From Trichocoleus sp. FACHB-46 (GTDB lineage Bacteria > Cyanobacteriota > Cyanobacteriia > FACHB-46): 64,000 nucleotides of DNA. The position numbers were made by a program, and so were the translations under genes. Under the pieces are notes generated by a model, which made no database searches, was not told the DNA's origin, and worked only from the letters and a program-made list of their open reading frames with translations. Each line of letters starts with the position of its first letter. The first letter of the stretch is position 1. Shown here piece by piece: positions 45,460-54,004 of this stretch. Location: NCBI RefSeq assembly GCF_014695385.1, contig NZ_JACJOD010000006.1, positions 186,001-250,000 on the forward strand, read 5' to 3'.

Positions 45460-45471
45460 GGTAATATTACC
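45460..45471. promoter_or_regulatory. 12-bp perfect palindrome upstream of the Crp-like gene
   Basis: GGTAATATTACC is perfectly self-complementary, about 175 bp before the regulator start. Confidence 0.4.
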
Positions 45472-45569
45472 AGGGCCAGTTTTGCTACGGTGATAGTTAG
45501 ATTAAGAGTGATTACTATGTGCTTCACCAACGCCATTTACTTCGATCAAAGTTAATCGCTTGAATGACA

Positions 45570-45592
45570 CCTTGAATTCAAATGATTCAAGG
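45570..45592. promoter_or_regulatory. 8-bp inverted repeat before the Crp-like gene
   Basis: CCTTGAAT (45570-45577) and ATTCAAGG (45585-45592), 7-nt spacer, about 55 bp before the start. Size and position suit autoregulation by a Crp-family dimer. Confidence 0.45.
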
Positions 45593-45645
45593 CTCTAAGT
45601 TTGGCTGTCCTTGGCGTCCTGTCACCCTACAACCTCACACAGAAG

Positions 45646-46389
45646 ATGGACTCAACATCGACTCGTCTGCCAAAAGGCCAGCAAATTCAAAATCGCTTGC
45701 TGGCTAAATTACCCAGTCAAGAGCTGGAACTTCTGCGTCCTCACCTAGAGGAGATTGAGCTGACTCATGGTCAACCCCTGATTCTGCCCTATGAGCCGAT
45801 TCCCTACATCTACTTTCCGACTACGGCACTCGCTTCTTTAGTGACGGTGTTGGAGGATGGGGCAACTGTAGAGTCTGGTTCGGTTGGCTGTGAAGGCGTT
45901 GTGGGTTTGCCTGTCTTCTTAGATGCTGGCATCACTCCGATGCAGAACATGGTCCAGATTCCGGGGCAGGGCATCCGAGTTAGGTCAGACATTGCCAAGG
46001 CTGCCTTCGATCGCCGGGGAGACTTCTATAGCTTGATTCACCGTTATATCCATACTCTCCTGGTTGTCGCGTCGCAGTCCGCTGCTTGTAACCGCCATCA
46101 CGCCATAAAAATGCGGCTCAGTCGCTGGCTACTGATGAGTAGTGATGGGGTAGGTTCAGAGGAGTTGGCTTTAACCCAGGAGTTTCTAGCAACGATGCTA
46201 GGAGTGAGACGCTCTGGCGTGACAGAAGCAGCTCTACAGCTACAGCAGGAGCAGTTGATTTCCTATGGTCGAGGCAAGATCCGGATTCTAGATCGGAAAA
46301 GATTAGAGGCATCATCTTGTGAGTGCTACCAAATGGTTAAGAATGAATTCGCTCGCCTGTTGAGTTTGGAAAGCGATCGCCCACGTTAG
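45646..46389 (+). CDS. Crp/Fnr-family transcriptional regulator
   Basis: 247 residues from ATG 45646 (a TTG frame starts at 45601). N-terminal cNMP-type beta roll (YIYFPTTALASLVTVLEDGATVESGSVG is spread over it) with degenerate phosphate cassette, so cAMP binding is doubtful. Helical dimerisation region, then a winged HTH: QEFLATMLGVRRSGVTEAA and YGRGKIRILDRKRLEASSC. The Cys pair SSCEC near the C-terminus is unusual. Effector and targets unknown; the palindromes upstream are candidate self-sites. Confidence 0.85.
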   Translation: MDSTSTRLPKGQQIQNRLLAKLPSQELELLRPHLEEIELTHGQPLILPYEPIPYIYFPTTALASLVTVLEDGATVESGSVGCEGVVGLPVFLDAGITPMQNMVQIPGQGIRVRSDIAKAAFDRRGDFYSLIHRYIHTLLVVASQSAACNRHHAIKMRLSRWLLMSSDGVGSEELALTQEFLATMLGVRRSGVTEAALQLQQEQLISYGRGKIRILDRKRLEASSCECYQMVKNEFARLLSLESDRPR

Positions 46390-46506
46390 CTAGTTGCTAA
46401 CCGCGTCCTCTATCTCCGCGCTAAAACACTGCGGAAACAGGGCGGCTGCAAATGTATTGGCATTATTAGCAGGAAGCATTCCGACTGGGAACTCTAAATT
46501 TTATTA

Positions 46507-46536
46507 GAGTGCTTTAGCGTGGAGTGCTTTAGTAGC
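46507..46536. repeat. 15-bp-period tandem duplication
   Basis: GAGTGCTTTAG recurs at 46507-46517 and 46522-46532, upstream of the polyamine-linked operon. Confidence 0.75.
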
Positions 46537-46567
46537 CTTGTGAATCACCGTAAGTTGAGGGAAGCCT

Positions 46568-47557
46568 ATGCCCGTACAAGTGCAAACCCAGCGATCGGGC
46601 CGCTTTATGGACCCTTGGCCTTACTTAACCTTGGCTACAGCGGTAGTAATGTTGCTGGCGTTAATCAATGCTGGTTTTGTAGGCAAGACGTTGCTCGCCA
46701 CGAGCCTGAATGTAGACCCTGAAGAAGCGACAGAACTCCAACCCATTCAGGTTGAAAAAACACCGATTGGCGCATTGCGAATCGACACCGAAGCTACGAT
46801 TCCAGACAACCAGTGGGTCACCTACGAAATTCAACTGCGCGATCGCCAAGGCAATCTACTCGCCAGCGGGATTAAGCAAGCCTGGAGTGAGTCAGGCACT
46901 TGGAATGAGGAAGGCGAATCGGGCACTTGGCAAGAATCCGATTTAACGGGTGGTTTGGATGTCCGCCCTAACCAATCCGAACCCATGACGATCGCGATTC
47001 AGGTTTTGGACTATACCAACACTTCCGGGCAAGAAATTGATCAACCTGTGCCGATCACAGTCACAGTGCAGAATGGGGTGGTGGATGGTCGCTATCTCTG
47101 GGCTGGGTTGATCGGCACCACTAGTTTAGCCCTGTTGTCGTTAGTCGCTGTTCCGCTTACAGGTGCTCAGGTCATCGAAAAGACTATCCCAGATAGCGAT
47201 GTGGGCGATCGCGCGGTAATGGGTGGGAGCGATCGCTTGGTGCGGGTCACAGTAGACATTACCTCTGATGAAACTTCTCCGAAAGCATTAGAAGTCGAGT
47301 TGTTCGTTAAAGACCAGAACGGTGAGCAGATCTATACCAATTCGTTTCCGGTCAAGCTCAGCTTGTCTAAAGAAAACGGCAAAGTAGATGAAGGCACTGG
47401 TACACTCACCGTGTTCTTTCTACTAGAGCCGCGCAGTTCCTATGGCTTCTACGCCGAAGTGGTTCCTGATGGCCCAATTGACAAAACCGAATTAGTCGTT
47501 CGGGATGGAGCCAAGACTTTAATTCCTGTTCAGGTGGTTCACCTAAAAACCATTTAA
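46568..47557 (+). CDS. Bitopic membrane protein with extracytoplasmic beta-rich domains
   Basis: 329 residues; GAGGGA precedes the ATG. N-terminal helix (LTLATAVVMLLALINAGFV, about 20-39), a beta-rich domain (50-175), a second helix (LWAGLIGTTSLALLSLVAVPL, about 177-197) and a second beta-rich domain (220-329) with VTVDITSDETSPKALEVEL. The middle carries a short duplication, ESGTWNEEGESGTWQESD. No known family. It leads a tight operon with polyamine genes, so it may sense or anchor the complex at the membrane. Confidence 0.75.
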   Translation: MPVQVQTQRSGRFMDPWPYLTLATAVVMLLALINAGFVGKTLLATSLNVDPEEATELQPIQVEKTPIGALRIDTEATIPDNQWVTYEIQLRDRQGNLLASGIKQAWSESGTWNEEGESGTWQESDLTGGLDVRPNQSEPMTIAIQVLDYTNTSGQEIDQPVPITVTVQNGVVDGRYLWAGLIGTTSLALLSLVAVPLTGAQVIEKTIPDSDVGDRAVMGGSDRLVRVTVDITSDETSPKALEVELFVKDQNGEQIYTNSFPVKLSLSKENGKVDEGTGTLTVFFLLEPRSSYGFYAEVVPDGPIDKTELVVRDGAKTLIPVQVVHLKTI

Positions 47558-47563
47558 CTCAAT

Positions 47564-47591
47564 GTTTGTTGGTCCCTATTTGTTGGTCCCT
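47564..47591. repeat. 14-bp perfect tandem duplication
   Basis: TTTGTTGGTCCCTA occurs twice in a row (47564-47577, 47578-47591), seven bases after the stop of the 46568 gene. Confidence 0.9.
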
Positions 47592-47610
47592 ATAAGTTAG
47601 GAATGAGATC

Positions 47611-47838
47611 ATGACTTCTGCATTTGCGATCGCGGCTCTCCTGGTTACAGGTATTACTCTCACCGCTGGGTACACCCAGAGTTCTTCGCTACACCTCCGA
47701 GAAGAACGGCAACCGATGTATTGGCCCCGATACGGCACCAGTTTATCGGGTCGCTACCACAACCGCCTTTGGCTGGCTAACCCGGAACGGACCAGCTACG
47801 GTGAGTTTCGTGGGGGTGGCCCTGGAGCAGGCAAGTAA
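47611..47838 (+). CDS. Tiny secreted/anchored protein ending FRGGGPGAGK
   Basis: 75 residues. N-terminal hydrophobic segment (AFAIAALLVTGITLTAGY), a Tyr/Arg-rich middle (PMYWPRYGTSLSGRYHNRLW) and a Gly-rich C-terminus FRGGGPGAGK. The TAA at 47836-47838 is one base before the ATG of the aminopropyltransferase gene, so it is likely translated as part of the operon. The competing frame at 47624 runs over the same bases but would give that enzyme an odd N-terminus. Confidence 0.65.
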   Translation: MTSAFAIAALLVTGITLTAGYTQSSSLHLREERQPMYWPRYGTSLSGRYHNRLWLANPERTSYGEFRGGGPGAGK

Positions 47839-47839
47839 C

Positions 47840-49459
47840 ATGACATCTCTAGGGCAAGCGACCATGCAGGCTGGGGAGCCAGAAAATCTCAGTCTAAGTC
47901 GGCGGCAGCGGCATTTGTTGTTAGCAGCAACGGCGATTTCTTCGAGTTGTGGATTAGCAATTGAACTGCTGCTGGGCACTTTGGCGAGTTACTTAGTTGG
48001 CAATCAGGCGCTTGCTTATGGGGTGGCAGTGGGTGGCTTTTTAGCCGCGATGGGAGTTGGGTCTTATTTAAGCCGATTCATTGCCGTTCCTGACTCAGCC
48101 AATGAACTAGTAGCAGTTCAGTCAGAGAGCGATCGCCTGCGACAGGAGCAGCAGCAACTCCTAACCACCTTTGCCCAGATTGAACTTGCGATCGCGCCGC
48201 TGAGTGCGCTGCTGCCACTAGGGCTATTCATTTTATTTGTGGTCAACGGTCCCGTCTGGATTGGGTTGTTTCTAGTGACGTTGCTGTTGGGCACCCTGGC
48301 AGGTTTGGAAGTGCCGCTGCTGACTCGAATCTTGGAGCAAGAGGCGGGAGTACGAGATGCTCTCTCTGGGGTTTTAGCGCTGGATTACTTGGGGGCACTG
48401 GTGGGGTCGTTGGCGCTGCCTGTGGTTTTGTTACCCACAGTAGGGATGTTTCCGTCGGCGGCGTTGATTGGGGCGTTACCTGCTCTCATGGTGTTTGCCC
48501 TCGGTCGGACTTTCCCCCAACTACGACGTTGGCGGCGCTGGGGTCTAGTGGTTTGTTTTGGCCTCTTTGCCTTGGCTCCGCTGACTGTGCCATTGGGCGA
48601 TCGCTTGGAAAACACGCTCTACAACGCCCCAGTGATCAGCCGTATTCAGTCGCCTTATCAGCGGATTGTGCTGACTCGCCAAGCAGGAGACGTGCGCTTA
48701 TTTCTGGATGGAGATTTGCAGTTCTCCACCTTAGATGAGTATCGCTACCACGAAGCTCTGGTGCATCCCGCCATGAGTGCCAGTCGCGATCGCCGTCGAG
48801 TACTACTGATGGGCGCAGGAGATGGCTTAGCGCTGCGGGAAGTGCTGAAATGGCCCGAAGTGGAGCGGGTATTGTTAGTTGACCTAGATGCAGCAGTGAT
48901 TAATTTGGCGCGACGACATCCCTTTCTCGTGCAAGCCAATGCTCACGCTTTGGATGATCCGCGTGTAGAGGTCAGGCAGGCGGATGCTTTCTTAACCGTA
49001 CCGACGCTGCCCGAAACCTTTGATGTGATTATTGCAGACTTTCCAGACCCCGACCGAGACACACTTGCTAAGCTCTATGCTCAAGGCTTTTATCAACGTT
49101 TATTAACCCGCTTAGCGCCTGCTGGAGTATTGGTGACGCAGGCATCGAGTCCCTTTTTTGCCCCGCGAGCCTTTGCCTGTGTCGCCGCAACGCTGGAATC
49201 AGTTGGTTTATCGGTGCATCCTTACGTCACGGATGTCCCCAGCTTCGGGCCTTGGGGCTTTGTTTTGGCAATGCGTGCCCCCTTGCAAGCTGCAACGCTG
49301 AAGTTACCTGTTGCCACCAAGTTTTTGACGGAACCACTGTTGCAACAACTCTTCCAACTGCCTAAAGATGTGCAACTTGGCAATGTAGAAATCAATCGCT
49401 TAGCAAACCCAGTGCTGGTGAAGTATCAAGCTGATCCACGTTGGGCAGCTTATCACTAA
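47840..49459 (+). CDS. Membrane-anchored spermidine-synthase-like aminopropyltransferase
   Basis: 539 residues from ATG 47840. N-terminal half has about six or seven membrane helices (LLLAATAISSSCGLAIELLL onward). C-terminal half is a spermidine-synthase fold: LDGDLQFSTLDEYRYHEAL, SAM-analogue loop MGAGDGLALREVL, acidic LLVDLDAAVI and DFPDPD in place of D-S-x-D-P. It should transfer an aminopropyl group from decarboxylated SAM, perhaps to an acceptor at the membrane. The SAM decarboxylase gene is two genes downstream. The longer frame from 47624 is rejected because it overlaps the small gene. Confidence 0.85.
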   Translation: MTSLGQATMQAGEPENLSLSRRQRHLLLAATAISSSCGLAIELLLGTLASYLVGNQALAYGVAVGGFLAAMGVGSYLSRFIAVPDSANELVAVQSESDRLRQEQQQLLTTFAQIELAIAPLSALLPLGLFILFVVNGPVWIGLFLVTLLLGTLAGLEVPLLTRILEQEAGVRDALSGVLALDYLGALVGSLALPVVLLPTVGMFPSAALIGALPALMVFALGRTFPQLRRWRRWGLVVCFGLFALAPLTVPLGDRLENTLYNAPVISRIQSPYQRIVLTRQAGDVRLFLDGDLQFSTLDEYRYHEALVHPAMSASRDRRRVLLMGAGDGLALREVLKWPEVERVLLVDLDAAVINLARRHPFLVQANAHALDDPRVEVRQADAFLTVPTLPETFDVIIADFPDPDRDTLAKLYAQGFYQRLLTRLAPAGVLVTQASSPFFAPRAFACVAATLESVGLSVHPYVTDVPSFGPWGFVLAMRAPLQAATLKLPVATKFLTEPLLQQLFQLPKDVQLGNVEINRLANPVLVKYQADPRWAAYH

Positions 49460-49475
49460 GGAAGAGAGGTGGAGG

Positions 49476-50081
49476 ATGATCACATTAGTTTGGCTTGGCG
49501 TGATTGCAGTGGTGGTAGTTGGTGTAGTTTTGGTCGTGCGCCAGTCGCAGGGGCGTTTACCCAATCAAGGCGATCGCGCTCAACTACCTTCCCTAGCCCG
49601 TACCATCTTCACCTTAGAGGTGGGAGATATTGTGCAATACATGGGCACCGACTGGGTCGTAGAGGGCAAGCTCACCTACGACAGCAACGGCTACACCTGG
49701 CTAGAGTACTTGTTGCAAGATGGCGATCGCCTCCGCTGGCTTTCCGTAGAAGAAGATGACCAAGTGGAAGTCAATTTCTTGGAGCCAACCCAAGGTTTAG
49801 ATATTCCTAGCACGCCTCCCACGCATCTCACGTTTGGCGGTGTGGCTTATCGGCAAGTGGAAGCGGGCACAGCGCGAATGACTCGTGCCGGCACCACCTT
49901 AAACCGCCAAGCCGAACAATGCCGCTACTTTGACTACGCCGCCTCTGATGACGCCTCTAACGACCAAGTGCTCTCCGTCGAAGATTGGGAAGGAGGTTTA
50001 GAAGTCACAGTCGGAACTCGGATTCGTCCTACGGCTCTGACTCTGCTACCTGGGGATGGTCACCGAGTTTATGGTGCCTAG
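49476..50081 (+). CDS. DUF4178 membrane-anchored protein
   Basis: 201 residues, one N-terminal helix (VWLGVIAVVVVGVVLVV) then a DUF4178 domain: VGDIVQYMGTDWVVEGKLTY, WLEYLLQDGDRLRWLSVEED and a second half with YRQVEAGTARMTRAGTT. DUF4178 genes recur with aminopropyltransferase and SAM decarboxylase genes in bacteria, some near PspA; role unknown. Starts 16 bp after the enzyme gene. Confidence 0.82.
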   Translation: MITLVWLGVIAVVVVGVVLVVRQSQGRLPNQGDRAQLPSLARTIFTLEVGDIVQYMGTDWVVEGKLTYDSNGYTWLEYLLQDGDRLRWLSVEEDDQVEVNFLEPTQGLDIPSTPPTHLTFGGVAYRQVEAGTARMTRAGTTLNRQAEQCRYFDYAASDDASNDQVLSVEDWEGGLEVTVGTRIRPTALTLLPGDGHRVYGA

Positions 50082-50135
50082 GTTTCTCCTTTTTTTTAGA
50101 TTTTTCCCTTTTTTATAGATGATTGGCGATCGCTC

Positions 50136-50507
50136 ATGACCACCTCCACACTTAGCTCTCACCATCTCTCCGCGATTCTTCCGGCTGCCGCCGCTGTATA
50201 TTACTGGACAGAAGCTGATTTTCTCAGCTTGCTGCAAAGCGTGGTTGGGCAAGTCGGGTTGACGATAGTAGGAGAGCTGGCATTTACCTTTCAGCCCCAC
50301 GGCATTTCTGCGATCGCCATGCTAGCGGAATCCCATGTGGCTCTGCACTTCTGGCCAGAGAAAGGCAAGGTCACGGTTGACATTCACGTTTGCGATTTTG
50401 AGCAAGGCAACCAGATTAAAGCTGAACAATTAGCGCAACTGCTGAGCCTGCAAATTACAGGTGAGAGTTGTGTAGAGCATTGGCACTGTTTGTCGATTAC
50501 TAGTTAA
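50136..50507 (+). CDS. speD: S-adenosylmethionine decarboxylase proenzyme
   Basis: 123 residues. The self-cleavage site is AESHVALHFWPEKG: E65-Ser66-H67, where Ser66 becomes the pyruvoyl group. H71 and C86 (DIHVCDFEQ) are spaced +5 and +20 from Ser66, as in the Thermotoga enzyme (S63, H68, C83). It makes decarboxylated SAM for the aminopropyltransferase of the operon. Last gene of the cluster, 54 bp after DUF4178. Confidence 0.9.
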   Translation: MTTSTLSSHHLSAILPAAAAVYYWTEADFLSLLQSVVGQVGLTIVGELAFTFQPHGISAIAMLAESHVALHFWPEKGKVTVDIHVCDFEQGNQIKAEQLAQLLSLQITGESCVEHWHCLSITS

Positions 50508-50654
50508 TCCTGTGGTAGGGAAAACTGGGAGGGCTGTTGTGAGTAGATGAATGGGTAGCTTTTTTTACCTCTTTTGGTTGTATGTAAGCCGATTTGAACT
50601 TAGGGGGAATTATGGAGATAGCATCCGCCTAGCGATTTCTCGGCACTACCAACC

Positions 50655-53600
50655 ATGCAGACTTCGGTAAACGACTTAACCTTGTCCCAAAGCTTTCTAA
50701 TGAAAGTGATTAATGGGATGCCTGACCCCATTTTCATCAAGGATCGTCAACACCGATGGCTGTTTCTCAATGATGCCTTCTGCGAGTTTTTAGGCCATAG
50801 CCGCGAGACTTTACTAGGCAAATCAGATTATGATTTCTTTCCGCAACACCAATCAGAGGTCTTTTGGCGGCAAGATGAGCTGACCTTCACGACGGGCAGG
50901 CCTCAGGAAAACGAGGAGAGCTTTACCAATATCCGTGGAGAAACCTATGTCATTGCCACGAAAAAATCAGTCTTTGTGGATGACACAGGCAATACTCTGC
51001 TGATTGGCAGCATTCGCGACATCAGCGCAGCGAAGCGTGTCGAAAACGAACGCCAGCAAATCGAAGCAGAACGCCAGCGATCAGCTCTGGCTCTACAACA
51101 GCGTGAAGAGCAAGTGCGCTTATTCATCGAACATACCCCTGCGGCAGTGGCGATGCTCGATCGCGAGATGCGCTACCTGATGGTGAGCCGCCGCTGGCTA
51201 GAAGACTACGGTTTAGGCGATCGCGACATTCAAGGTTGTTGTCACTACGACCTCTTTCCAGAAGTTCCCGATCGCTGGCGGGAGGTGCACCAACGTTGTT
51301 TGGCAGGAGCGGTGGAATGCTGTGACGAAGAAGTGTTTGCCAGAGCAGATGGCACGGCAGATTGGCTGAAGTGGGAAGTACGGCCTTGGTACGAGCGCAC
51401 TGGCGAAGTGGGCGGCTTGATCATGTTTACCCAAGTGATCACTAAGCGCAAGCAGGCAGAATTGGCCCTGCAACAAGCCAACGAAGAATTAGAGTGTCGG
51501 GTGGAAGTCCGAACCGCCAAGTTGCAGCAACTCGTCGCTCGACTCCAGCAGGAAATTGGCGATCGCGAAGCCAGTGAAGAACGCTTCCGAGCCATCTTTG
51601 AAAACTCTGGCATGGGAATTGCGGTCGTGGGGCCAGACCTGAAGTTTCGCCAAGCTAATTCTTGCTGGCAACAATTGCTGGGCTACAACGCAGCCGAATT
51701 ACCCACCATGACCCCTCAAGACCTGACCTTGCCGGAAGATTGGGCGATCGAAGAACCCTTGTGTCTAGCTTGCATCATGGGCACGAGAGACAGTTTTCAG
51801 CGAGAACGCCGTTTTCTTTGTGCTGACGGTACCTTAGTCTGGGCCAACTTAACCGTTTCCACCATTCGAGATGCCAGGGGGCAGTTTCAATTCTTTGTGG
51901 CGATGGTGGAGGACATTACCGAACGCAAACGGGCAGAGGATGAACGCCAGCAAGCGGAATCAGAGCGCGATCGCTTCTTTACCCTGGCTGGCGATATGTT
52001 GGGCATTGCTGGAGTGGATGGCTACTTCAAGCGGATCAACCCCGCCTTCGAGCACACACTGGGTTACACAACTGAGGAGTTGACGGCTCAGCCATTCCTT
52101 GATTTTGTCCATCCTGAGGATCAATCAACGACCGCTGCCGAGGCGGCCAAACTTCTGAGTGGCAAAGGCAGCATTTCTTTCGAGAACCGCTACCGTTGCA
52201 AAGATGGCTCCTACCGCTGGCTCTCTTGGACTTCCACACCCTACGCGCAAGAAGGGCTGATCTACGCCACTGCTCGCGATATTACCGAGCGCCAGCAAAC
52301 CGAAGAAGCGCTCAAAGCTAGTGAAGCCCAGTATCGCGACCTAGTGCAGACGGCTAACTGTATCATTCTCCGCTGGGATACAACTGGCACGGTTCGGTTT
52401 ATTAATGATTACGGAGCCCGCTTTTTTGGCTTTGCCACAGGCGAACTGATTGGTCAGAATGTGGTTGGCACCATCGTTCCTGAAACCGAAACCTCTGGCC
52501 GAGATCTGCAAATGCTGATGATCGCCATTCATCAGCACCCCGAGGACTACGCTCACAACGAAAATGAAAATCGCTGCCAAGATGGACGACGGGTGTGGAT
52601 TGCCTGGGCGAATAAACCGATTTTGGATGAACAAAATCAATTGGTAGAAATCCTGTCGGTGGGCACGGATGCGACCGAGCGCAAACAGACGGAAGAAGCT
52701 TTGCGTCAGAGCCAGAAGCGCTATGCCACTTTGGCTGCCACGGTTCCGGTGGGCATCTTTCGGACCGATGCCGAGGGTGGCTGTATCTATGTCAATCAGC
52801 GCTGGTGTCAGATTACGGGTCTGACTCCCTCAACAGCTAAGGGTATCGGTTGGGCGGGGGCGATTCATCCTGAAGATAGCGATCGCGTCTCGCTCGTATG
52901 GCAACAATCTATCCAGGCTAAACAAGCCTTCCGCCTGGAGTATCGCTTTCAGCGTCCTGATGGCTCCATTTCCTGGGTTTTTGGTCAGGCAGTGGCAGAA
53001 AAGGGCATTGAGGGCGGAGTGGTAGGTTATGTAGGCACCGTGACAGATATTAGTGAACGGAAGCTGGTTGAAGAGGAGCGCAAACAAGCAGAAGCGCAAT
53101 TGCAACAGCAAACCACAGACCTGGCCGCCGCCCTGCAAGAACTCCAGCGCACCCAGGCCCAAATGGTGCAAAGCGAAAAGATGTCGAGCCTGGGGCAATT
53201 AGTGGCAGGAGTCGCCCACGAAATTAATAACCCAGTCAACTTTATTTATGGCAACCTCAGCCATGCTCGCACCTACACGCAAGATCTGTTGGGCTTGGTG
53301 CAGCTTTACCAGGAATACTACACCACGCCAGTTCCAGCGATCGCTGCTGAAGCAGAGGCCATTGATCTAGAGTTTCTGTTAGAGGATTTGCCGAAGCTGC
53401 TTGATTCGATGCAGGTGGGAGCCGAGCGGATTCAGAAGATCGTGACTTCGCTGCGGACTTTCTCGCGCATGGATGAGGCCGAGGTGAAAGCAGTAGACCT
53501 ACATGATGGCATCGACAGCACCGTGATGATTTTGCAGCATCGCCTCAAAGCTAAGAGCGATCGCATTGAAATTCCAGTGATTAAGCATTACGGCGATTTG

Positions 53601-53987
53601 CCACGGGTAGAATGCTACGTCGGCCAACTGAATCAGGTGTTTATGAATATCTTGAGTAATGCCATTGATGCACTAGAGGAGGCGCTAGAGCAGGGTAAGC
53701 ATTTTATCCCCACGATTCAAATTCAAACCGAACTAACTCCTCATCAGGAGGCAATCATTCGGATTTCAGACAATGGTTTAGGCATTCTTGCCGCCATCCA
53801 GCAACGACTCTTTGATCCTTTCTTCACAACTAAAGCGGTGGGCAAAGGCACAGGCATGGGGCTGTCAATCAGCTATCAAATCGTCACCGAAAAGCATGGT
53901 GGCTCACTGGCTTGCACCTCCCAACTGGGTCAAGGCACCGAGTTCGTGATTACAATTCCGTTGCACCAAGCTGCTCACCTTAACTAA
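50655..53987 (+). CDS. Six-PAS hybrid-free sensor histidine kinase
   Basis: 1110 residues, no membrane helices. Six PAS/PAC units begin at about residues 12, 155, 305, 440, 565 and 690 (for example GMPDPIFIKDRQHRWLFLND and ENSGMGIAVVGPDLKFRQAN). A short coiled coil follows, then the HisKA box with phospho-acceptor H855 (GVAHEINNPVNF) and HATPase N, G1 and G2 boxes (NILSNAIDALEE; ISDNGLGI; GKGTGMGLSISY). There is no receiver domain and no response-regulator gene adjacent, so its partner lies elsewhere. 148 bp after speD. Confidence 0.92.
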   Translation: MQTSVNDLTLSQSFLMKVINGMPDPIFIKDRQHRWLFLNDAFCEFLGHSRETLLGKSDYDFFPQHQSEVFWRQDELTFTTGRPQENEESFTNIRGETYVIATKKSVFVDDTGNTLLIGSIRDISAAKRVENERQQIEAERQRSALALQQREEQVRLFIEHTPAAVAMLDREMRYLMVSRRWLEDYGLGDRDIQGCCHYDLFPEVPDRWREVHQRCLAGAVECCDEEVFARADGTADWLKWEVRPWYERTGEVGGLIMFTQVITKRKQAELALQQANEELECRVEVRTAKLQQLVARLQQEIGDREASEERFRAIFENSGMGIAVVGPDLKFRQANSCWQQLLGYNAAELPTMTPQDLTLPEDWAIEEPLCLACIMGTRDSFQRERRFLCADGTLVWANLTVSTIRDARGQFQFFVAMVEDITERKRAEDERQQAESERDRFFTLAGDMLGIAGVDGYFKRINPAFEHTLGYTTEELTAQPFLDFVHPEDQSTTAAEAAKLLSGKGSISFENRYRCKDGSYRWLSWTSTPYAQEGLIYATARDITERQQTEEALKASEAQYRDLVQTANCIILRWDTTGTVRFINDYGARFFGFATGELIGQNVVGTIVPETETSGRDLQMLMIAIHQHPEDYAHNENENRCQDGRRVWIAWANKPILDEQNQLVEILSVGTDATERKQTEEALRQSQKRYATLAATVPVGIFRTDAEGGCIYVNQRWCQITGLTPSTAKGIGWAGAIHPEDSDRVSLVWQQSIQAKQAFRLEYRFQRPDGSISWVFGQAVAEKGIEGGVVGYVGTVTDISERKLVEEERKQAEAQLQQQTTDLAAALQELQRTQAQMVQSEKMSSLGQLVAGVAHEINNPVNFIYGNLSHARTYTQDLLGLVQLYQEYYTTPVPAIAAEAEAIDLEFLLEDLPKLLDSMQVGAERIQKIVTSLRTFSRMDEAEVKAVDLHDGIDSTVMILQHRLKAKSDRIEIPVIKHYGDLPRVECYVGQLNQVFMNILSNAIDALEEALEQGKHFIPTIQIQTELTPHQEAIIRISDNGLGILAAIQQRLFDPFFTTKAVGKGTGMGLSISYQIVTEKHGGSLACTSQLGQGTEFVITIPLHQAAHLN

Positions 53988-54004
53988 AACTATCAGAGCT
54001 AGCA

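Noticed and set aside
47624-47839. N-terminal extension of the aminopropyltransferase frame
   Set aside because: It overlaps the better small gene at 47611-47838 and adds residues unlike a signal or membrane segment; ATG 47840 fits the family and the spacing.
50092-50124. T-rich imperfect repeat after DUF4178 as a terminator
   Set aside because: It has two T-runs but no stable stem before them, and speD follows closely in the same operon.
46568-50507. A phage-shock (PspA) operon
   Set aside because: No PspA-like gene is present in or next to the cluster.
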